From contig JASPKZ010007250.1 in the NCBI GenBank assembly GCA_030220185.1, positions 719,001 to 783,000 on the forward strand: DNA of 64,000 nucleotides. Reading direction: 5' to 3'. Shown here in pieces: positions 10,376 to 19,682 of the stretch (position 1 is its first letter; the number at the start of each line of letters is the position of its first letter). A program made the position numbers and the translations under genes. This DNA comes from Diploptera punctata (taxonomy: Eukaryota; Arthropoda; Insecta; Blattodea; Blaberidae). Under the pieces are notes generated by a model. The model was not told the origin of the DNA, did not search any database, and worked only from the letters and a program-made list of their open reading frames with translations.

Positions 10376-10548
10376 GACCAGCAGCATCAATCATCATATT
10401 AGACACTGTAGCGAAGAAGGACCTGCTGAAGATGGAACGGATGTTCTGAAAGGCCTACAGGCATAAAGAATACATATTTTATAAGTTGAGGACAACGGAT
10501 CTTACCTAAGAAGGTACATTTTAATTTATTTTATTTTATGACCGAATC
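10374..10548 (+). mobile_element. Penelope-like element 3' end (single arm)
   Basis: TAGGACCAGCAGCATCAATC, GCTGAAGATGGAACGG, TCTGAAAGGCCTACAGGCAT, AAGTTGAGGACAACGGA and GGTACATTTTAA match the right arm of the foldback at 26189-26540. The motif order is shared with the tail of the coding Penelope-like copy at 23325-24164 (AGTTGAG..GACGGACCTTTCAGG). It is 5' truncated. Confidence 0.65.
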
Positions 10549-11055
10549 TCAAGATTTTCGGAGTTAAAGTACGTCAAGTGTGAATAAGAAGATCTCTGAG
10601 CAACATTTAAACCGACCCATATCCATCCGAATAATACTTCAGTTTCCTACAAAATATCTCCTGGAGGCGACATATGTAGGGAAATAAGCGTTAAGAAACT
10701 TCCCACACGGGACGAACATGGATCAATTAATCAATAATTTACTCTTCAAACAGAAATAGGCTCGAATGCCAAACAGGCACTTGCGCATTCTTAGTGCAAT
10801 TTATATAACTTTTTTTCGAAAACAAATGTCTATAAATTGCAGTATTACCATGTGAACGGCGCAGTTTAGTAACCTCGGAAACTAAAACTTAATAGCAGTT
10901 AGTTGTAACCAACAACCGGTATTTTTTTGAGTCACGGCCAAAATTAACATTTTGTTGGAGAAGAAGCTTTTGTTTAAATTTTAACTGCCAAGGTCACGTT
11001 CTGGAATTAATTACAGCATTATGATTGTGCACACTTGCGTAGAAAATAGACTACT
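10549..11055. other. Unassigned stretch
   Basis: No gene or repeat recognised. Confidence 0.45.
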
Positions 11056-11059
11056 ATCG

Positions 11060-11715
11060 GAAATCACATTAAGGATAAATTTTCTCACACGTGAAAATTA
11101 TTATCTTGTTTTTGGTCCATACAAGTCTCATGCCTACAGGCCTGTTACGATCTCACTGATAAATATTATATCCAGAACTTCCTTGGACGGCCCAGAGATC
11201 TTTTTCCTGTTGGACAATAACGAAGCATGGCTTTGGGGAACTCTATCTGAACTCATTCATCGCAGATTATTCTTCCAGTTGTTCTGGTATTCCTGTATAT
11301 ATTTAATGACTGGTTCAAAGCATATTCCTTCAAGACATCATCATTGCGTATATAATCCCGCTTGGTGTATCCTGCTGTGTATCTCATTTCACTAGAAGTT
11401 ATCCTGCTCTCCTCTCCTTTCCTCAAACTCCATGCCTCACTGCCGTAGCAAAGTGCAGGTCTTGCTAATGTTTTGGATGACCGTACTCATGTATGTCTCT
11501 GGACTAGTGAAGGTTTCGTTACTTAATTTACTATTCCTATAGTTTCATTAAAATTAATCAATTTATTTGTTATGTCTACTTCATCCAAATATATTAATAT
11601 ATATCCAATATAGGTAAATGAATTTACTCTTTCCAGTATTTTTGAATCTATACAAATTTTGCTACGTACACGGTATTTTCTATGAAAAACCATTACTTTT
11701 GTTTTTTATGCAGAA
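11060..11715 (-). pseudogene. LINE-B-like reverse transcriptase, degenerate
   Basis: Minus-strand pieces include GSEAWSLRKGEESRITSSEM and a preceding connection stretch. This is the YGSEAW...EMR region conserved C-terminal to the palm in this LINE group. Stops and frameshifts are frequent, and 5' of about 11700 the similarity fades next to the Tigger-like element. Confidence 0.65.
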
Positions 11716-11722
11716 ATTATTA

Positions 11723-12682
11723 CAGTGAAACTTGCTCAAAGCGGAATCGCATGGGACCTTTTTTCCGCATTATAAAAACTAAAACTTATTAATAATCTTA
11801 GATTATAGAGTACCATATGTGTCTTTTTACGCACCTCGGATTAATTGTAGTTCCGCTGCCTTTCAAAAGTGAAGTATAGTACGTATGAGCGACTTCGACA
11901 GTAACACGCAAAAGAAAAAAATAAAAAAAAAACAGTCCCGTTTCGTCAGCGTTAAAAATGTCTCTTATGCGCGTATCCTGAAATTAAAGTATGCAGTTTC
12001 GGTTTCCACTCACTAACTACACTTTTGTCCACATCCTTTGATTCCCCGCAAATGTCATGCACACTACATTGTGTCGTCTTTTAAAACTGTCCAGCCAACC
12101 TGAAGATGCCTTGCGTTATTCCCTAGGGATTTAGTAACATCTAGAGTTTGACTTTGGAGCATCGGTCCGCAAATTTCAAGATTTACCTTCAATCATTCTC
12201 ACTTTTTCGTTTAATAAGAATTGTACATATGTTTAAGCCATCTTTATTCAGTAAATTCAGAACGGTATCTGTGAAAGATCGGTCTCAGAACTTAAAACTA
12301 ATTTAATATTTTACTGCGCAATGTTATTTGTAAGACAGGTATCTGTATTTCGCACAACGGGTGTGCAGTGAGGACGAAATAAAATTTCATTTACAGGTAG
12401 AATCTCTACTTCACCCAGCGGCAGGAATCATTCAATTTTTTTTTTGCCTAACTGGAATTCAATGAAGAGGAAACTAATTTATTTCTCTCTCTGTATTTTC
12501 GCTTTATACTGTTTTTTCTTGAATTGTGTGGAAATATCCTTTCGTTTCCGCGTTGGACAGATTCCGTTTTATGCATTTATAAATACACGTAAAATTACTA
12601 TTATTTCGCCGGGACCAAAAAAATTGTTCACATTGGATAGATTTCTCCATTATTCACGTTCCGGATTAAATAAGTTTTACTG
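11723..12682 (-). mobile_element. Degenerate pogo/Tigger-type DNA transposon with both terminal repeats
   Basis: The left end is CAGTGAAACTTGCTCAAAGC. The right end, reverse-complemented, is CAGTAAAACTTATTTAATCC followed by GGAACG, and the left continues GGAATCG, so the termini are imperfect inverted repeats of about 30 bp. TA flanks both sides (11721-11722 and 12683-12684), as expected for the Tc1/mariner superfamily. On the minus strand at about 12085-11970 the frame reads CGESKDVDKSVVSEWKPKLH. In a shifted frame it then reads DIFNADETG (about 11965-11940), the stretch containing the first catalytic aspartate of Tigger transposases. The rest of the DDE domain is deleted, so this copy is dead. 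Confidence 0.85.
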
Positions 12683-12752
12683 TATTTATACTATAATTAT
12701 TTTAAACGCAGATTTAACTTAATCCCTTTGTTAATGTTTCTTGCCATTATGC

Positions 12753-12796
12753 TGCATGACAAGGCAGCACGCTTCCTCGAGACCACAGCGGTGGAC
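12753..12796 (-). mobile_element. SINE-A head fragment
   Basis: ATGACAAGGCAGCACGCTTC and GAGACCACAGCGGTGGAC are the outer head of SINE-A in minus orientation. The body is absent. Confidence 0.8.
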
Positions 12797-13180
12797 AAAA
12801 AGCACCTAAAGGGCGAGAAGTTAAACTGCGCCAATGGAATGAAAAAAAAAAAAAGGTAATTTAATTTCTGATATAAATAGGGACATAGACATAAATTGCA
12901 AAATTATAACAAAATTAATGCGGTTACTAAAAACCATTTTGTAAAACATGTGCCAAGAAATATAAAACTGCGGTTACATAATATAACAGCAAAAACAGCT
13001 TTAAAGTACACCAGTGAAAACTGGATTTTATAGTCGAAATAAAAATCCCGACTACAAGGAGCCGAAATGAGATTTTCACATACACTGTCAAAAGTTTAAC
13101 CAAACTAGACAAAAAACAAGTTTATATAGAGACAACATTAATATTATTAAGATTGAGAAACATTGAAGAAGACATTCGCA
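12797..13180. other. Unassigned AT-rich stretch
   Basis: No gene or repeat recognised. A 61-codon minus frame has no signature. Confidence 0.45.
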
Positions 13181-13637
13181 GTTATCATAAGTAATGCCAT
13201 GAGTGATTTCCAAATTATCGATAAATTCACGACTCGCGAAGTGAGGAGTAAATTAATCTAGAGAATTTGGAAATCAAGAGTGGCATTTGTTAGGACTATT
13301 TAACGAATGAAATTAAGCTGTTTACTCACAAATCATTATTTAACTATAATTATTTTAAATTATTTATATATTTAATGTGTCCACCGCAGTGGTCTCGGGG
13401 TAGCGTGCTGCCTTCTCACGCAGCGGGCCCGGATTCGATCCCCGGTCGGGACAGTTTTTCTGGGTGAGGGTTTTATCGAGATTTTTCCTCACCTGTAAGA
13501 CAAATGTCAGGAAAACTTTAAGGCCCAAACTGTCCCCGAAATCATATGGCCATCGCAATCATCGTCATTCATGTTTTTATTATTGATTTCGTACATCTCA
13601 ATGATGGATAAATCATATTTGAAGAGAAAAATTATAC

Positions 13638-13710
13638 GCTCAGACCGGGACTTGAACCCGGGACCCTTGGTTCTCTAGACCAAGTGCTCTACCAACTGAG
13701 CTACCTGAGC
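13638..13710 (-). tRNA. tRNA gene 1 of cluster, anticodon probably AGA
   Basis: The 73-nt sequence folds as a cloverleaf. Acceptor GCTCAGG pairs with TCTGAGC (one G-U), D stem GCTC pairs with GAGC around AGTTGGTA, and the T arm is CCGGG-TTCAAGT-CCCGG. The anticodon arm is CTTGGT-CTAGAGA-ACCAAG. A 7-base loop with T33 gives anticodon AGA (serine by code). However, there is no long variable arm as in ordinary tRNA-Ser, and the anticodon stem can form six pairs, so identity is uncertain. Box A (TAGCTCAGTTGG) and box B (GGTTCAAGTCC) are intact, and a pol III TTTTT terminator lies seven bases past the gene. No CCA is encoded, as expected in a eukaryote. Confidence 0.8.
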
Positions 13711-13930
13711 AAGTACCGATCTAAACGCAAATCTTTCTCTATATACATTGTAATTCCCATCCACCAAATGCTGTGAAGCCATGCTTCTATCTTGCAAATG
13801 GCGGCTCCTTTATTAAGAAGACATATTTGGGAATTATACATTACAGCCAGTACGGCTTTTTCCAAGTTTTTATTATTGATTTCGTACATCTCAATGATGG
13901 ATAAATCATATTTGAAGAGAAAAATTATAC

Positions 13931-14003
13931 GCTCAGACCGGGACTTGAACCCGGGACCCTTGGTTCTCTAGACCAAGTGCTCTACCAACTGAGCTACCTG
14001 AGC
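13931..14003 (-). tRNA. tRNA gene 2 of cluster
   Basis: Same 73-nt sequence as gene 1, with the same TTTTT terminator. The upstream spacer of this unit has one private change (CCCATTCACC at 14051 where the others have CCCATCCACC). Confidence 0.8.
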
Positions 14004-14223
14004 AAGTACCGATCTAAACGCAAATCTTTCTCTATATACATTGTAATTCCCATTCACCAAATGCTGTGAAGCCATGCTTCTATCTTGCAAATGGCGGCTC
14101 CTTTATTAAGAAGACATATTTGGGAATTATACATTACAGCCAGTACGGCTTTTTCCAAGTTTTTATTATTGATTTCGTACATCTCAATGATGGATAAATC
14201 ATATTTGAAGAGAAAAATTATAC

Positions 14224-14296
14224 GCTCAGACCGGGACTTGAACCCGGGACCCTTGGTTCTCTAGACCAAGTGCTCTACCAACTGAGTTACCTGAGC
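14224..14296 (-). tRNA. tRNA gene 3 of cluster, D-stem variant
   Basis: Identical to the others except that the D stem starts ACTC instead of GCTC. This turns the first D-stem pair (10-25) from G-C to A-C and alters box A. The same change is in gene 7 on the other arm. Confidence 0.75.
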
Positions 14297-14516
14297 AAGT
14301 ACCGATCTAAACGCAAATCTTTCTCTATATACATTGTAATTCCCATCCACCAAATGCTGTGAAGCCATGCTTCTATCTTGCAAATGGCGGCTCCTTTATT
14401 AAGAAGACATATTTGGGAATTATACATTACAGCCAGTACGGCTTTTTCCAAGTTTTTATTATTGATTTCGTACATCTCAATGATGGATAAATCATATTTG
14501 AAGAGAAAAATTATAC

Positions 14517-14589
14517 GCTCAGACCGGGACTTGAACCCGGGACCCTTGGTTCTCTAGACCAAGTGCTCTACCAACTGAGCTACCTGAGC
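14517..14589 (-). tRNA. tRNA gene 4 of cluster
   Basis: Same sequence as gene 1. It is the innermost gene of the left arm; 86 bases of its upstream spacer remain before the polarity switch. Confidence 0.8.
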
Positions 14590-14674
14590 AAGTACCGATC
14601 TAAACGCAAATCTTTCTCTATATACATTGTAATTCCCATCCACCAAATGCTGTGAAGCCATGCTTCTATCTTGC

Positions 14675-14708
14675 ACCAAGGGTCCCGGGTTCAAGTCCCG
14701 GTCTGAGC
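14675..14708 (+). pseudogene. 3' half of tRNA at the inversion junction
   Basis: Only the distal anticodon stem, variable loop, T arm and 3' acceptor strand remain (CCAAGGGTC ... GTCTGAGC). Box B is present but box A is gone. It marks the breakpoint at which the array changes direction. Confidence 0.9.
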
Positions 14709-14928
14709 GTATAATTTTTCTCTTCAAATATGATTTATCCATCATTGAGATGTACGAAATCAATAATAAAAACTTGGAAAAAGCCGTACTGGCTGTAATG
14801 TATAATTCCCAAATATGTCTTCTTAATAAAGGAGCCGCCATTTGCAAGATAGAAGCATGGCTTCACAGCATTTGGTGGATGGGAATTACAATGTATATAG
14901 AGAAAGATTTGCGTTTAGATCGGTACTT

Positions 14929-15001
14929 GCTCAGGTAGCTCAGTTGGTAGAGCACTTGGTCTAGAGAACCAAGGGTCCCGGGTTCAAGTCCCGGTCTGAG
15001 C
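14929..15001 (+). tRNA. tRNA gene 5 of cluster
   Basis: Same 73-nt sequence as gene 1, followed by GTATAATTTTT, which contains the pol III terminator. First complete gene of the right arm. Confidence 0.8.
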
Positions 15002-15221
15002 GTATAATTTTTCTCTTCAAATATGATTTATCCATCATTGAGATGTACGAAATCAATAATAAAAACTTGGAAAAAGCCGTACTGGCTGTAATGTATAATT
15101 CCCAAATATGTCTTCTTAATAAAGGAGCCGCCATTTGCAAGATAGAAGCATGGCTTCACAGCATTTGGTGGATGGGAATTACAATGTATATAGAGAAAGA
15201 TTTGCGTTTAGATCGGTACTT

Positions 15222-15294
15222 GCTCAGGTAGCTCAGTTGGTAGAGCACTTGGTCTAGAGAACCAAGGGTCCCGGGTTCAAGTCCCGGTCTGAGC
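15222..15294 (+). tRNA. tRNA gene 6 of cluster
   Basis: Same sequence and terminator as gene 5, 293 bp downstream of it. Confidence 0.8.
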
Positions 15295-15514
15295 GTATAA
15301 TTTTTCTCTTCAAATATGATTTATCCATCATTGAGATGTACGAAATCAATAATAAAAACTTGGAAAAAGCCGTACTGGCTGTAATGTATAATTCCCAAAT
15401 ATGTCTTCTTAATAAAGGAGCCGCCATTTGCAAGATAGAAGCATGGCTTCACAGCATTTGGTGGATGGGAATTACAATGTATATAGAGAAAGATTTGCGT
15501 TTAGATCGGTACTT

Positions 15515-15587
15515 GCTCAGGTAACTCAGTTGGTAGAGCACTTGGTCTAGAGAACCAAGGGTCCCGGGTTCAAGTCCCGGTCTGAGC
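15515..15587 (+). tRNA. tRNA gene 7 of cluster, D-stem variant
   Basis: Carries the same GCTC to ACTC change as gene 3. The two variants are not mirror images: gene 3 is second from the junction on its side and gene 7 is third. Confidence 0.75.
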
Positions 15588-15807
15588 GTATAATTTTTCT
15601 CTTCAAATATGATTTATCCATCATTGAGATGTACGAAATCAATAATAAAAACTTGGAAAAAGCCGTACTGGCTGTAATGTATAATTCCCAAATATGTCTT
15701 CTTAATAAAGGAGCCGCCATTTGCAAGATAGAAGCATGGCTTCACAGCATTTGGTGGATGGGAATTACAATGTATATAGAGAAAGATTTGCGTTTAGATC
15801 GGTACTT

Positions 15808-15880
15808 GCTCAGGTAGCTCAGTTGGTAGAGCACTTGGTCTAGAGAACCAAGGGTCCCGGGTTCAAGTCCCGGTCTGAGC
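15808..15880 (+). tRNA. tRNA gene 8 of cluster
   Basis: Same sequence as gene 5. The unit is cut 24 bases downstream, where SINE-A resumes, but the TTTTT terminator is kept. Confidence 0.8.
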
Positions 15881-16612
15881 GTATAATTTTTCTCTTCAAA
15901 TATGAATCATCATTCATATTCATCTTAGGTTAAGCTTAGGTTTAGGGACTCTCCTGGCGCACCATTATCATCATCATCACCCATCATATCATCGGGACAA
16001 CGTAACCCCGCCTTCCAGGCGCCCCAACCTCAGAAATGGGTTACAAGTACGCCATGCCAGGAGAGAAACCAGGAATGTCGAAAAGACAAACCTGGGGCAT
16101 TTGGAATATATATATTTAATGTAAACGGCGATGTTTGAAAACAAATGAGAAACGATTGGTACGCTTCATTTGCTTCTTTTGTTCATCACTGCAACCAGAT
16201 CATAATATTATTTATTGCCAAATGATCGCTATGTTGTAAGAATGCACCCTAGTGGAGAAATGTATAACCAACGTTATAGGTATTAATTAATTTGATGTCC
16301 TATGATGTAAATATGTCAATTATATTTTTCTGCAACGTCATTTCCTGGAAAATAATTCGTTTAAGATAATACAAACAGTGTTTTTTTTGTGGTATAATCA
16401 ATTGTTACAAATGTTTTTATATTATCTATCACATGCGCTTTCTTCTCACATTCATGCACTATATATACAATCTGGTAGCCGTATTTCTTAGGGGGTCAGT
16501 CACTGTAAAATAATGCTATGACCTATTCAGAATGTTAAAAAGGATGTGCTTTTTTATTATGATAAACTTTAGTTGGTAAATTTTAGGCGAAGCACGACTG
16601 TGATTGGTTGAA

Positions 16613-16679
<67 letters not shown>

Positions 16680-16866
16680 TATTTATTCTGGCAGAGTTAA
16701 GGCCATAAGGTCCTCTCTTCCACTCAACCAGCACAAATACAAATAAATATTCGACAAATATAGATATACACTATACTAATTATAAACAGTTAAAGATACA
16801 ATAAATGTAGCAATGTAAATGTCATGTACAAACAACATTTTATAGGGTAATAACAATAATGATACG

Positions 16867-16923
<57 letters not shown>

Positions 16924-16953
16924 TAAATATGATACATTATACGGGAAACACCA

Positions 16954-16999
<46 letters not shown>

Positions 17000-17879
17000 T
17001 ACACTGGATAATAATGAAGTCGAGTTTAGAGCAAATATAAATTTAGATTTCTTTTAAAAGATGCCAATGTCTGGCAGCCCCTTATTTCTTGTGGTAGGGA
17101 ATTCCAGTTGCGAGAAGTGGAGATGGTATATGACATGGAGTGATGTGATGTCCTATGTTGCGGTATATTAAGTAAGAGACTATGTTGTGATCTTGTGTTT
17201 AGGTTATGGTTTGAGGATAGATACTGGAAACGGGATGATAAATAATTGGGAATCGAGGTATGTAGGATCTTAAATAGGAGAATTAGACAGTGCGATTTTC
17301 TTCTCTCTTTTAGATGTAGTCATGACAATTCGTGGAATAATGGAGAAATGTGATCGTATTTTCGAACATTAAATATGAATCTGATACACATATTATGGAC
17401 ACGCTGCAGTTTGTCCGACAATCCGTCACTTATGTCAGTTAGTAGAACGTCATAGTAGTCAAAATGCGGCATCACTAAAGTTTGGATTAAAATTCTTTTA
17501 AGAGTTGTAGGAAGAAAATGTTTAAGTCGCTTTAGGGAATGCATTATGGAGAAGATCCTTTTAGATGTTTGTTTTACTTGCTCATGCCATTTTAAATTAG
17601 AATCTAAGTGAAATCCCAAGTTTTTAACGACGTCGGTATAAGGAATTTGTTCATTATCTAATATGACAGCCGGCATATTGCCATTGTTTATGAGGTGGAT
17701 GTCCGATAATTATTGCTTGCGTTTTGTTTACATTTAGTTTCAGCCCATATTGTCTGGACCATAAAGATATATGCCTGAGGTCAGTGTTTACTTTGTCAAT
17801 ATATTCATTAATTTCGTCAGGCCTAAAGTGTGTGTAAATCTGTAGGTCGTCGGCGTAAAGATGATGCTTGCAGTTTTAT
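16613..17879 (-). pseudogene. Jockey/CR1-type LINE, reverse transcriptase C-terminal half with 3' tail
   Basis: On the minus strand the frame enters at about 17872 with LYADDLQIYTHF, containing the catalytic YADD of reverse transcriptase, and continues YGLKLNVNKTQAIIIGHPP. After a frame change at about 17680 it reads VVKNLGFHLDSNLKWHEQVK and LKRLKHFLPTTLKRILIQTL (frame 17676-17320), then breaks up. The 3' untranslated part contains GCCTTAACTCTGCCAG and ends in a (TTA)n tail, which is the (TAA)n run at 16615-16676 on the + strand. It lacks the endonuclease and fingers, so it is a 5'-truncated insertion. It sits inside element R. Confidence 0.85.
16868..16922. repeat. (TAA)n microsatellite
   Basis: Pure TAA repeat inside the 3' region of the LINE; about 18 units. 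A (TA)n run follows at 16960-16996. Confidence 0.95.
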
Positions 17880-17946
17880 AAACAATCATTGAAATGCGAT
17901 TGGTCATTGACTCCCATTTGGGGCATGAGTTAAATAGTCATTATAA

Positions 17947-18150
17947 TTGGCAGAATCATTTATAGCGAATATAACCGAACCGACTAAAAAACCTTTTATT
18001 GTACCGCATACTGCAACGAATTCATAATCCTTGTGGATGTTATATATGTATACACACCTCCGTAAAAACATCCCTGAAGGATACATTATTTCTGCTTGTC
18101 ATATAATACTTTATACACATCATCACCCCTTTATATTTGTTAAATAAATA
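17947..18150. other. Unassigned stretch
   Basis: Short AT-rich gap after element R; nothing recognised. Confidence 0.4.
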
Positions 18151-18154
18151 TCCT

Positions 18155-18487
18155 CAACTCGTGTCCAACCCAGGGTCGGGTCGAGGGATGAGATGAGGTG
18201 AAGCCCCTATATTTATAGAGGTCTATGAACTACAAAGGTGCCGGCCGACCACTCCTGACGCACCGCCACAGAGGCGGATGAATGAAATGAAACGAAATGG
18301 ATGAGATGAATGTGGAGAAATGGCGGAATGAAATTTGTGGCAGGGGAAAACAGGATAAATCACGAGAAAATCCTGCCAAAGCTCCATTTCGTCCACTACG
18401 AAACCCACATGGAGTGACCGAGACTCGATCTCGGGAGTCCAGCGGTGAGAGGGGGGGCGTCTAACCGCTTGTGCCATGGAGCCGCTC
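18155..18487 (-). mobile_element. SINE-D, tRNA-derived
   Basis: The minus strand starts GAGCGGCTCCATGGCACAAG then CGGTTAGACGCC (box A-like), with box B-like GAGATCGAGTCTCGG. The body runs to GGGTTGGACACGAGT. The element is ~330 bp with a GC-rich head typical of tRNA-derived SINEs. I see no second copy in this window. Confidence 0.7.
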
Positions 18488-18518
18488 ACCCCTTTATATT
18501 TCTACTTTATTGTTCTTA

Positions 18519-18536
18519 TTGTTATTATTATTATTA

Positions 18537-18568
<32 letters not shown>

Positions 18569-18570
18569 GC
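18519..18570. repeat. (TTA)n microsatellite
   Basis: TTATTATTA run with one interruption, directly upstream of a LINE-A copy. Confidence 0.95.
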
Positions 18571-19197
18571 TATTAGTTTATGCTGATGATGTAGTACTAT
18601 TGGCCGATAGCGAGGATATACTAAAGGACAACACGCCCACACTATTGAGTAACACTAAGAAATTAGGACTGGAAGTAAATATCAATAAAACTAAATATTT
18701 GGTCACACGTAGAAATGTATTATATAATGGAAATGGACAGCTAATGACAAATGAGGGAAATTTTGAGGAAGTGGCTGAATTCAAATACCTAGGAACAATA
18801 ATCACAAATAGGAATGAGATGCACAAAGAAATTAAACATAGGCTCAATTCTGGATATTCGTGCTATTATGCATTGCAGAGACTATTGATGTCCCAACTCC
18901 TTTTCAAAAAACGTTAAACTGAAAATATATAAAACTATTATTCTACCAGTTATATTATATGGGTGCGAAACATGGACTCTTACTTTAAGGGAGGAAAGGA
19001 GATTACAAGTATTTGAGAATAAAGTACTTAGGAAAATGTTTGGACCAAAGAGAGATGAACAAACAGGCGAATGGAGGAGACTACATAACAATGAACTACA
19101 TGGTCTTTATAGGAAGCCAGATATAATAAGAACAGTTAAGTCTCGTAGACTGCGATGGGCAGGACATGTTGCACGTATGGGGAATGAAAGACATATG
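18571..19197 (+). pseudogene. LINE-A reverse transcriptase with catalytic YADD, truncated
   Basis: The sequence reads LVYADDVVLLADSEDILKDN, carrying the YADD active-site motif. It continues KLGLEVNINKTKYLVTRRN, EFKYLGTIITNRNEMHKEIK and LNSGYSCYYALQRLL (frame to 18917). A one-base slip in an A run near 18913 separates this from LKIYKTIILPVILYGCETWT and the post-RT part up to GNERHMG. SINE-B cuts it off before the GRPRMRWE tail. It is the most upstream-reaching LINE-A copy here, but it has no endonuclease or fingers. Confidence 0.9.
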
Positions 19198-19495
19198 GGG
19201 GCACGCCGCAGCGTAGTGGTTAAGGCACTGAGCTACAAGTCGGAGGGCCAAGTGTTCAAGTCCAGTTGGGGGTCAGGATTTTTAAACTGACCCAAACCCT
19301 CTGGCGGCACTATGACCCTGAGGTCGACTCAGCCTCTAACGTAAATGAGTACCAGACGCCTGTTCTGGGGGTAAAGGCGGCCGTCACGCAGGGCTGACAA
19401 CCCGGCTGACATAAAGTGCCGATTGTCTAAAAAAAGTGGGAGCCTTAACCTCCTACTACCACAAGGGCTTCCGGGCCTGTTGTGGACTCACTTCA
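19198..19495 (+). mobile_element. SINE-B, full-length with tRNA-like head
   Basis: The head GGGGCACGCCGCAGCGTAGT GGTTAAGGCAC contains box A and GTGTTCAAGTCC contains box B. The body reads CCTCTGGCGGCACTATGACC, GGTCGACTCAGCCTCTAAC, GGCGGCCGTCACGCAGG and CCTTAACCTCCTACTACC. The body recurs without head at 29180-29385. It truncates the LINE-A copy on its left. Confidence 0.85.
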
Positions 19496-19514
19496 CTTTT
19501 TTTACATATCATAT

Positions 19515-19682
19515 AGCTCGCTATTATGTAGTTTTCTTCATTCATCTGTCTGTTTTTTTTTTTCCACAAATGTTCCTAACAAATTTATTCTCAAATACTC
19601 AAAATCTTCTTTCATCCCTTAAAGTAAGAGTTCTTGTTTCGCGTCTGTATTATATAACTGGAAGTATGACTATTACATGTTA
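19515..19682 (-). pseudogene. LINE-A post-RT fragment, degenerate
   Basis: AATTTATTCTCAAATACTCA followed by CTTTCATCCCTTAAAGTAAG is the reverse strand of the LINE-A region that encodes the ETWTLTLREER block (compare 41780-41885). Many substitutions indicate age. Confidence 0.7.

Larger units (their letters stand above)
13573..15904. repeat. Inverted tandem array of 293 bp tRNA-bearing units
   Basis: Four units point left (tRNAs at 13638, 13931, 14224 and 14517) and four point right (14929, 15222, 15515 and 15808), plus a 3' half-unit at the junction. Spacing inside each arm is exactly 293 bp. The units are almost identical; I noticed only a handful of single-base differences. The polarity switch falls at 14675/14676, where a spacer sequence ending CTTGCA joins the anticodon arm (CCAAGGGTCCCGG) with a one-base overlap. 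The array interrupts SINE-A and is flanked by AATCATCGTCATTCAT (13557-13572) and AATCATCATTCAT (15905-15917), which look like a TSD. A repeated 62-codon frame lies in each spacer, starting MYEINNKNLEK; I regard it as non-coding. Confidence 0.95.
13379..16108 (+). mobile_element. SINE-A (long-tailed form), split by the tRNA-unit array
   Basis: The head TCCACCGCAGTGGTCTCGGG, a box B-like GATTCGATCC and the body CACCTGTAAGACAAATGTCA run to 13572. The tail ATTCATCTTAGGTTAAGCTT ... GGCGCACCATTATCATC ... AACCTGGGGC resumes at 15905. The same SINE-A form is uninterrupted at 22566-22958. There the joining sequence is CATCGCAATCATCATTCATA, so it serves as the empty site. Its own TSD is TATATATTTAATGT. 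Confidence 0.9.
13184..17946 (+). mobile_element. Element R copy 2, split by two later insertions
   Basis: Element R occurs in three pieces: 13184-13378, 16109-16612 and 17880-17946. The first gap is filled by SINE-A carrying the tRNA array (13379-16108) and the second by a jockey/CR1-type LINE (16613-17879). The first break is flanked by the 14 bp TSD TATATATTTAATGT at 13365-13378 and 16109-16122. Rejoined, the pieces follow copy 1 (5847-6506) in order. Confidence 0.85.

Noticed and set aside
14660..15817. Repeated 62-codon open frame (MYEINNKNLEK...) in every tRNA unit as a conserved small protein
   Set aside because: Its conservation is fully explained by the recent identity of the 293 bp units. 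It overlaps spacer DNA, and I see no sign of selection on codons.
16868..16996. Origin or scaffold-attachment site suggested by long TAA/TA runs
   Set aside because: These are ordinary microsatellites in a LINE 3' region; nothing else supports a special function.
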